DNA from: Pavlovales sp. CCMP2436
Lineage: Eukaryota > Haptophyta > Pavlovophyceae > Pavlovales
DNA: 13,331 bases
Assembly: GCA_026770615.1 (NCBI GenBank)
Contig: MU631611.1
Location: forward strand, 114,329 to 127,659
Direction: 5' to 3'
Below, piece by piece: positions 7,640 to 13,331 of this stretch (position 1 is its first letter; each line of letters starts with the position of its first letter). A model generated the notes under the pieces. The model saw only the letters and a list, made by a program, of their open reading frames with translations, ran no database searches and was not told the origin of the DNA. A program made the translations under genes and the position numbers.

Positions 7640-8907
7640 ATGTTGCCGTTGCCGTCGACTCCTCTGACGGCGACCGACCTGTCGTACACGATCGTGAACG
7701 GCAAGATTGCGTGCTGGGCGCCCGCCTACCGTGTGCACATCGGTTTCGCGTACTGCGCGTTCATTTCGGGGCTCCTCGCGATGCTCTCGCGCTTCTTGCC
7801 GGCGGCGTACAAGTGGGCACACCGCTGGCTGGGCGTGGCGTACATCATCTCGATGCTGTGGGCGATCGCCAGCTCGCTCGTGATCCGCAACGAAGGACTG
7901 CCGCACGCCACCGCCATCAGCTTCATTTGGGTCCTTGGCTTTCTCACGATCGGCTGGGTCATCGTGAGAGTGCACATGTACTACGCAGAGCGGCAGGCGC
8001 TCGAAGCGGCGGACAGGCGCATCCGGTCGATCGGGCTTACGCGCAGCCTGGTAAGCGTGATTGCGGAGGAGAAGCTCAAGATCGCCGCGCGCAAGACCTT
8101 CTCACAACGGTACTTCTCTCTCAAAACGCTGCACGGCATGTGCTTCTTCACCTCGTGGATCAATATCGCAGGTGCAAGCAAATCCCTCACCCACACGCGC
8201 GCGCGCACACACCCCCCATTGCTCCACCATCCCGCTTTGGAGCCACCAGGATCGGCAATGGGTACTGGAGCAGTGGAGCCTGCTTCCTGCTGCCTGCTGC
8301 CACTGTGCTATCCTCCGCTATACTCCTACTACTACTTCCTACTCTACCACAGAGTACTTTGGACAGGGGAGTACTCCTACTACGTACTTTCTTTCTTTAT
8401 TTATTTATTACTGTTTTTTTTTGAAATAGGCCGCGTCTTTGTCACTACTCTCGAAGAGTTTACTTGCTACGCGAACGTGCACTACAAGCAGCCGGCGGGC
8501 TCGCACGCGCCGTTAGTCGCGATTCCTATTGATGACCCTACATATTTTGAAAAACCCTGGGCTAAGACTGGCCTCGTCGGTTGGGGCGTCGCGCTGTCTA
8601 TCGGGCCGCTGCTCGGCTCGGCGTTTGTGGCAGCGATTTTCCAGTTCGTCGCGACCAAGCTCTTCAAACCGACAGAGGTGCGCGCGGGGGGGGCGGTGGT
8701 GGCGGTGTTGCGAGAAGCTCAGCTGGACACAGCAACGGCATGCGTCCACGTGCTGCGCCAGCCGGAATCCAGCCGGATTTTTCGTCGGTCTCACGGCGCT
8801 CTCATCTCACGTGCGTACCTGTGCGCACCTTGGTTTGCCACGCACATCCGCAGGGCGAGGATGAGGGCGAGACGCTCAAAGTCAAGGCGCCCAAGAGCGA
8901 TATTTAA
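7640..8907 (+). CDS. Polytopic membrane protein, three exons, 277 residues
   Basis: Exons are 7640-8171, 8430-8677 and 8854-8907. Junctions are GCAG|gtgcaag...gaaatag|GC (phase 1) and GAG|gtgcgc...ccgcag|GG (phase 0); both close the frame to a TAA at 8905-8907. About five hydrophobic segments are visible: residues 33-52, 63-82, 91-112, 164-184 and 226-252. A basic/acidic amphipathic loop lies between the third and fourth (AERQALEAADRRIRSIGLTR), and the C-tail is short and charged. The HRWLG motif at the start of the second segment, with a His near the start of the first (VHIGF), recalls DUF2306/cytochrome b561-like helical bundles. I cannot assign the family firmly, and the role is unknown. 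The first ATG in frame is used; the frame is open upstream to 7496 but lacks another ATG. Confidence 0.75.
8172..8429 (+). other. Intron 1 of the membrane-protein gene, open in frame
   Basis: The intron is 258 bp (86 codons), starts gtgcaag, and ends in a T-rich tract then aaatag. It has no stop in the gene's frame. The splice is favoured because it joins NIAG to RVFVTT smoothly and because the intron is low-complexity (ac repeats, tact repeats). Confidence 0.7.
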
Positions 8908-8918
8908 GCGATATTTAA
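8893..8918 (+). repeat. Tandem duplication across the stop codon
   Basis: The sequence agcgatattta occurs twice in a row (11-bp spacing) at the end of the last exon. The stop codon TAA lies in the first copy. Confidence 0.8.
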
Positions 8919-9455
8919 GCGCTGGCCTCGCCGCTCGGAAACGAAATGATACCTCCGATCCGGCAGATACAAAACACAGAGGAATCTGGTGACCCCCCGT
9001 GTGTCGGCGAGGAGTGGGGGTTGGGGCGCAGCCCCACCCCCAGTGTGGGGGTTCAGTGTGGGGGCCGGGGTGGGGCGGAGCCCTCGCTCCTGACCGGCCA
9101 GTGTGGGGCAGGGGCGGGGGCTCCGCTCCTGGGGCCAAATGTGTAAATATCTAGATTAACGTCCGTCCCCTGACCCACTAGCTCACCAAGCGTTGAGACA
9201 ACACTCGGGCCTAGGGTTGCAGAGCACACGGATACCGTCCCCACCGCTGAAAAGCCCTCTGTGGAGAGGGACGAGCGGGAGGCATTCTTTGTAGGCTGGC
9301 TAGATTCGTCTATAGGAGCTCTATAAATATGTATAACATTATTCGAAGAGTTGTGAGTCGGTGGGGGTGACTGTGTAAAAATTGAAACGTATCAAAATAA
9401 GATTCATTGCTAAGTTAATTGATGGTTTGATTTTGACCCTGAGTTATTATATGAC
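8908..9455. other. Convergent intergenic spacer
   Basis: This lies between the 3' ends of the membrane-protein gene (plus) and the prolyl hydroxylase gene (minus). It contains the GC-rich block at 9010-9145 and an AT-rich half. I see no gene and no clear AATAAA signal for either neighbour. Confidence 0.5.
9010..9145. repeat. GC-rich block with repeated cagtgtgggg
   Basis: cagtgtgggg occurs three times (near 9040, 9053 and 9099), with ggggcggagccctcgctcct and ggggctccgctcct as partial repeats. A small hairpin ggggc-gca-gcccc sits near 9026. G runs make G-quadruplex formation possible. Confidence 0.65.
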
Positions 9456-9459
9456 TCAG
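9439..9459 (-). other. Hairpin overlapping the prolyl hydroxylase stop codon
   Basis: ctgagt (9439-9444) and actcag (9454-9459) pair across a 9-nt AT-rich loop. The TGA stop (9458-9456) is inside the right arm. Functional meaning is unknown. Confidence 0.4.
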
Positions 9460-11341
9460 CCCGAGATCTGCCACCACGGTCGCGGCGCGCTGCTCCGCTG
9501 AGCTGCGAGTCCCGCCTCCACCGGCACCTCTGCCTTCGCTCTTGCCTCCCCCCCCGCCTCCGCTTTCGCCTCCTTCGCCTGCTCAGCCTCCGCTCGCACG
9601 GAAACGAGCTCCGGCTGCGCGCCCTGCTCGCCACCCCCCTGCTCGAAGGTGTTGGCGCGGATCCAGATGTTGATGGCGTACTTGAGGGCCCCGTCCCGCG
9701 GCGGCTCGCCCCCGTGCAGCGTGCGATCGTCCGCCGCGCCGTCGTCCAGGCAGTCGTTAAACACCAGCGCCGTGCCGAGCTTCGGGTTCACTTTTAAATT
9801 GAGCTTGGGGAATGACGTCTCGCCCGCGCCGGCGGGGGGCGTCAGGGGTTGTGCGGACGTTTCGGAATCGGTTACGTCGTTGAGGTACACGAGCATCGTC
9901 ACGTGCCTGCGCACAGTGAGGGGTTGGGGCGAGGGGTTGGGTTGTAAGGGTTAGGTCAGGGTGTGCGCTTGGATTCGCGTTTGGAGAAGGTGCACCGTGA
10001 GAGCAGGCGCAGAGAGCAGAGACAGTCAGAGAGCCAAAAACGCAGCGAGACAGGGTAGGCGATGGGTAGCAAACAGTGCAGTATCTCGAAAGGAACAGAA
10101 ATCCAGTCTTTGTTTGTTGGTTTGTTTACCAATTGCTCACCCCCTGCCGATGTACAGGGTCTCGAGGAAGTCGCGGCACCTGAAAACTAACAGCATCAAG
10201 AATACGAATCACAGCAATAAATAGACATACATGTATATATTTCGGCGTAGTGCGTAGGAGTCTGCGTCGGAGCGCTAAGATCTGCTTGACTTAAACTTGA
10301 AACACCGCCAGCCAGAACCCCACTTCATTCATATAATACCTCCTGCCGATGTGCAAATTCTCCAAAAAGTCGCAGCTCCCAGAAAATAAATAATAATACG
10401 ATTAACAACAGTAAATAATTGAATAAATAGATATATGCATACATATACCTCCTCCCGATGTATAAATTTTCCAAAAAGTCGCAGCTCCCACCGAAGTCGA
10501 AGTGCGGCTTGTACTCCTCGCCCGCCTTGTACCGCACCACCTGTAACACAGAAATTAATTTTATTCTTATTATTATTAATATTAATAATTGTTATTATTA
10601 ATAACAATAATAATAATAATTGTTATTATTGTTGTTGTGAGTGTTGATCTGGGTACGTCTTGTACCACACCACCAGATACGTAATAATTAGTGTTATTAT
10701 TACAATTACTATGATGATGATGATGATGATGATTGTTATTGTTATTGTCACGAGTGTAGGTATGTATGAGCCTTGGAACGCACCAGCTGGTGAGTGGTGA
10801 TAAAATCACATTCATCATTCATCTGATAAGCATGGTATACGCCAGTCAGTTAGTGGGCGAGGGCAGGCAGGCAGAGGGCCAGTCAGAGCAGAAAGCAGCA
10901 GTTAGTTAGTGGAGCAACAACAGCTGTAGACAGCCGGTCACACTGGTGGCAGACGGCATGGGGCTGTAGGGCGCTACGACTTGATCTCGATTTTTGAATT
11001 CGCAACCATTGCAAAAGCGAGAAAGATCAGCAAAATATCGATGAATAGCAACCGATAAAATATACATCGATTAATATAAAAGCAATCGCTTACCTGCAGA
11101 GGTTCGCTTTGCCTCGACATCAATATTCATGACAACTCTAACTAGTGTAATTACCTTCATGACCATGATGATTATAGTTATTGTTGTGGTTAGTTAGTGT
11201 TGTAGTCACCTGCAGAGGTTCGATTTGCCCGAAGTCATAGCCAGTCAACCGCGCCGCCCTGATCATCAGAATTGATCATCAGAATCAGAAGAGACAAAAA
11301 AATGAGTAGTTACAAACCCCTAAATAAGAATGATAATAAGA

Positions 11342-11373
<32 letters not shown>

Positions 11374-11683
11374 AATAATAATAATAAAATAATGACAATA
11401 GTGATAACATTAATAATATTAATAACAAGAGGAAGGAGAAGAGGAGCGAGAGAGGGAAAGAGCGCTGCCTCGAGATTCACACCCCCCCCTAAATAGTGGT
11501 AGTAATAATAGTAATAATAATAATAATGATGATGATAAGAATGCCTCGAGATGCACACACCCCTAAATGTCCGAATTAGGCTGCTGACACGAGTTCTTAT
11601 ACAGTCCACCCCCCAAGTCCCATCCAACCTTCACCAAAAAAAAATGGGTCACCTCTCCACCAGCGCAGAGGCATTACTACAAC

Positions 11684-11722
<39 letters not shown>

Positions 11723-13082
11723 TACTATTATTACTACTACTACTACTACTACTATTATTATGACCACTACTATTATTACTATTATTATGAGTATATGGAT
11801 CATAACGAGTATTCTAATAATTATTATAATTATAATGATAACCGCCAAGTACCTCCTCTCCGTCGTCATAATTAGCGTGAGTAGTATATCATTCTAATTA
11901 TTTGACGTATGATATTGGTTATCATGAGTGTTAGTGTTCTTGTGGGTGCATTAGTGTACCTATCATAATAGCAGTAATAATGATAATAATTAATAATTAA
12001 TAACAATAACAATACCCCCCCACACACACACACACAATAAGAAATAACAGTACCCCCCCTCCCCCCCCCCAAGAACAGCACCTCTCCGTCAGCTCCTCCA
12101 CGAGCGGGCCCATGCCGCGGTTGCGCAAGTAGGCAGTGGACGAGGAACGGATTGACTCCTGCTCGTTGTATTCATTCAGCAGTTTGGTCGTTGTTTTCAT
12201 TCAGCAGTTGAATTCAAAATAGGTTCATAAATGAGTGATGAATAAAAAATGGGCAGGGGGCAGTCATCAAAAGGCAGGCAGCGGAGGAGCAACTGAACCC
12301 TTGTCTTTATTTATGTCTTTATTTATGTCTTTATTTATATCTTTATTTATGTCTTTATTTATATCTTTATTTATGTCTTTATTTATGTCTTTATTTATGT
12401 TTTTATTTATATCTTTATTTATGCTCTAACTCATATTTCAGAACAGTGAGGGAGGAGGAACGGATCAACTCCTACTCATCTAAAGTTACGATTCTAGTTC
12501 TAGCTGATACTCACGAGGTCAGAAAGATGTGCGCCAGTAACAATGTGCAAGAAAAATTTAAAAAGAGAAATGGGAGAGATGAAAGCCATCTCAGGGCAAG
12601 CAATGAAGAGGAGGAGGAGATGAAGAAGTAATAACTACATTAATAACTCAAGTAATAAGTCATCACGAGTGAAGCGCTCACCGGTTGGCAGATTTTTTTT
12701 TTTAAGTGGATGACAGCAGACACCCAACTCTCGTCTTATGCAGGAGCTAATAAATATGCAAAGAACAGAGTAGACTTAATCGATGACAGCAGACACCCGA
12801 CTCTAGTCGTATATTTAAATGATGGCTAATAAATACACAAAGAACATATAATAACTAAATAAATGTGCAACGAACAGATAATAAATAAAGAAAGCCATAA
12901 ATACTGAAATACAAGATAATAAATAAATAAATGCGCGAAGAACAGATAATAAATTAATAAATGCGCAAAGATCAGAGCGCTCACCACTCGATTGCCAGCC
13001 ATGCTGCGCTCAAAGCGCGCAGCGACCAACTCAATGACGGCTGCCGCTTCGCTCGCGTTAAGAAACTCCCGAACGAGGCGCA
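9456..13082 (-). CDS. Prolyl 4-hydroxylase-type 2-oxoglutarate/Fe(II) dioxygenase, 5' end beyond the right edge
   Basis: Exons in the window are 13082-12985, 12158-12082, 11258-11210, 10540-10449 and 9906-9456. All junctions are GT-AG and phases close (0, 2, 0, 2). About 254 residues are visible. The sequence runs RLVREFLNASEAAAVIEL, then FERSMAGNRV joined to ESIRSSSTAYL, then LTGYDFGQIEPLQ joined to VVRYKAGEEYKPHFDF, then HVTMLVYLNDV, GAGETSFP, RTLHGG and KYAINIWIR. These match the P4H alpha-subunit fold: HxD iron ligands in HFD (codons about 10504-10496), distal His in TLHGG (9716-9714), and a 2-oxoglutarate-binding Lys (9683-9681). The family hydroxylates proline in secretory-pathway proteins, using ascorbate. 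The tail after ANTFEQ is an Ala/Glu-rich extension of about 60 residues. The loop between HFD and HVTM is longer than usual and is the part that has been duplicated. Confidence 0.92.
10141..10179 (-). other. Candidate cassette exon, copy 3 of the CDFLEN exon end
   Basis: ttttcag|GTGCCGCGAC to GGCAGGGG|gtgagc is 39 nt, phase 2 in and out. It encodes CRDFLETLYIGRG. Both splice sites look good, arguably better than those of copy 2. Base changes against the real exon are mostly conservative or silent in the core, which hints at constraint. It is either a real alternative or constitutive exon, or a young duplicate. Confidence 0.55.
10340..10375 (-). other. Candidate cassette exon, copy 2 of the CDFLEN exon end
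   Basis: Minus strand gggag|CTGCGAC to AGGAG|gtatta is 36 nt and enters and leaves in phase 2. It encodes SCDFLENLHIGR, nearly the same as the 3' end of the real exon (CDFLENLYIGRR). It could be spliced between 10449 and 9906 without shifting the frame. The acceptor tract (attattatttattttct) is T-rich. Whether it is used is unknown. Confidence 0.5.
10555..10640. repeat. ATT/AAT microsatellite
   Basis: Imperfect (ttattatt)n and (aataataat)n lie just upstream of the VVRYK exon. A (gatgat)n tract of about 24 bp lies at 10710-10734. Confidence 0.9.
10659..10674 (-). repeat. Copy of the VVRYK exon acceptor edge
   Basis: cttgtaccacaccacc matches the real exon start at 10525-10540 in 15 of 16 bases (translation VVWYK against VVRYK). 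It lacks a good acceptor directly before it and has no donor after it, so it is a non-functional fragment. Confidence 0.6.
10771..10790 (-). repeat. Second copy of the VVRYK exon acceptor edge
   Basis: ccttggaacgcaccagctgg against the real ccttgtaccgcaccacctgt (10524-10543): 16 of 20 identical. It is more decayed than the copy at 10659. Confidence 0.45.
11092..11113 (-). repeat. Copy of the IEPLQ exon donor edge
   Basis: acctgcagaggttcgctttg and the next two bases match 11208-11229 in 21 of 22 positions. On the minus strand the copy ends SEPLQ|gtaagc, a closer match to the donor consensus than the real gtgact. This copy could compete as a donor or serve as a decoy. Confidence 0.7.
11260..11286 (-). 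repeat. Tandem duplicate at the IEPLQ exon acceptor
   Basis: tgatcatcagaat occurs at 11260-11272 and 11274-11286. The first includes the acceptor AG of the exon that starts at 11258, so the intron's last 14 bases are duplicated. Confidence 0.6.
11343..11388. repeat. GAT then AAT microsatellite
   Basis: About ten gat units are followed by aat units, within the intron upstream of the IEPLQ exon. Two copies of gcctcgagat-cac-cccctaaat (near 11467 and 11541) flank another aat tract at 11500-11530. Confidence 0.9.
11649..11670 (-). repeat. Possible copy of the VEELTER exon donor edge
   Basis: The minus strand reads GCGCTGGTGGAGAG|gtgacc (ALVER), resembling CCGCTCGTGGAG...GGAGAG|gtgctg of the real exon with an internal deletion. 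It is short and could be chance. Confidence 0.3.
11680..11815. repeat. ATT/ACT microsatellite
   Basis: A long imperfect array of att and act triplets. Long Leu- or Ile/Val-only open frames on both strands here are artefacts of this repeat. Confidence 0.95.
11855..11864 (-). repeat. Possible second copy of the VEELTER donor edge
   Basis: cctctccgtc is identical to 12081-12090 (GACGGAGAG|g on the minus strand). It is followed on the minus strand by aggtacttggcgg, echoing gtgctgttcttgggg. Ten identical bases alone are weak evidence. Confidence 0.3.
12011..12070. repeat. CA repeat and C tracts beside a donor site
   Basis: (ca)n and two runs of C lie at 12014-12070, immediately inside the intron downstream (minus sense) of the exon ending at 12082. 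Confidence 0.85.
12302..12425. repeat. 12-bp tandem array (tctttatttatg)n
   Basis: About ten copies with a few a/g and t/c variants. The period of 12 keeps a MSLF-type frame open, which I regard as an artefact. Confidence 0.95.
12444..12479 (-). repeat. Copy of the ESIRSSS exon acceptor edge
   Basis: Minus strand tag|GAGTTGATCCGTTCCTCC matches the real cag|GAGTCAATCCGTTCCTCG. Translation is ELIRSSSL against ESIRSSST. The AG before it is preserved, but the frame reaches a stop with no donor. Confidence 0.75.
12673..12691 (-). repeat. Copy of the SMAGNRV exon donor edge
   Basis: agcgctcacc is identical to 12976-12985 and is followed by ggttggcag, against actcgattgccag. On the minus strand it retains |gtgagcgct. 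Confidence 0.5.
12709..12845. repeat. Direct duplication of about 75 bp
   Basis: gatgacagcagacaccc(a/g)a near 12709 and 12783 starts two units. Each contains gctaataaatayrcaaagaac; further degenerate aataaat-gc-aaagaaca copies run to 12975. Confidence 0.75.
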
Positions 13083-13083
13083 C

Positions 13084-13331
13084 TGCTCTTGTGAGAATTA
13101 AAATATTAATTATTATTATTATTATTATATTGTTGTCATCATAAACTTAACCATCATCATCATTATTATCATCATCGTCATTTCTATGAGTGTTAGGTTA
13201 ATGAAGGTTAGTATTATGAACCAGGCGCACTGGAGGGAAAGGGGGGGGTGGGTTTTAAAAAGGAGGGGGGTCAGGAAGAGAGAGAGGCAGAGAAAGATAA
13301 GGGACGGGGGGGGGTTCAGAGAGGCGGGAGA
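13084..13331 (-). other. End of a further prolyl hydroxylase intron
   Basis: The minus strand acceptor aagagcag|TGCGCC at 13084-13083 implies an upstream exon beyond the window. The sequence holds att/atc microsatellites (13105-13180), one exon-edge copy and a G-rich terminus. No exon is recognised here. Confidence 0.6.
13218..13232 (-). repeat. Copy of the RLVREF exon acceptor edge
   Basis: gaaccaggcgcactg matches 13071-13085 (gaacgaggcgcactg) in 14 of 15 bases, including the acceptor cag. It lies upstream of the exon in the window's last intron. Confidence 0.6.

Noticed and set aside
7087..7975. Long minus-strand frames opposite the membrane-protein gene
   Set aside because: They overlap its first exon and upstream region, are Arg/Ala-rich as expected for antisense GC-rich DNA, and show no domain or splice support.
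9930..9962. Telomere-like repeats (ggggttgggttgtaagggttagg)
   Set aside because: Too short and irregular; it lies in an intron of the prolyl hydroxylase gene.
11551..11869. Poly-Leu and poly-Ile/Val open frames
   Set aside because: They are translations of an ATT/ACT microsatellite inside an intron.
1..13331. tRNA or rRNA genes
   Set aside because: I found no convincing cloverleaf or rRNA core motif by eye on either strand.

Overview
The window looks like nuclear DNA of a microbial eukaryote, possibly an alga or other protist; I cannot name the lineage. Evidence: GC-rich, intron-containing genes with GT-AG junctions whose reading phases close exactly across introns; AT-rich introns and spacers full of ATT/GAT microsatellites and minisatellites; no operon structure; eukaryotic protein families (LRR protein, prolyl-4-hydroxylase-type 2-oxoglutarate oxygenase).

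Layout. 1-3565, minus strand: five exons of a leucine-rich-repeat protein, complete at the start and running off the left edge; a roughly 335-residue low-complexity insert splits its LRR array. 3566-4440: the gene's upstream region, made of degenerate duplications that include two extra copies of its own start-codon region. 4440-6337: no gene recognised; 4.86-5.92 kb is unusually dense in perfect and near-perfect palindromes. 6338-6895, minus: remnant of a gene resembling the N-terminus of a glycosyltransferase-like secreted protein, broken by a G-rich minisatellite with 37-bp duplicated flanks. 6980-7091: three adjacent hairpins with T runs, and a minus-strand TATA box. 7640-8907, plus: a three-exon polytopic membrane protein of 277 residues. 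8908-9455: convergent spacer with a GC-rich repeat block. 9456-13082, minus: 3' portion (five exons, catalytic domain complete) of a prolyl 4-hydroxylase; its 5' end lies beyond the right edge.

Most unusual signal: in the prolyl-hydroxylase gene, all four exons upstream of the last have partial copies of one or both edges in the neighbouring intron. Acceptor-edge copies lie upstream of the exon and donor-edge copies downstream. Two donor-edge copies form small phase-symmetric cassettes (36 and 39 nt) that could splice in without breaking the frame. This suggests introns growing by tandem duplication of splice junctions. The second unusual signal is the palindrome cluster. No metabolic link between the four genes is evident.
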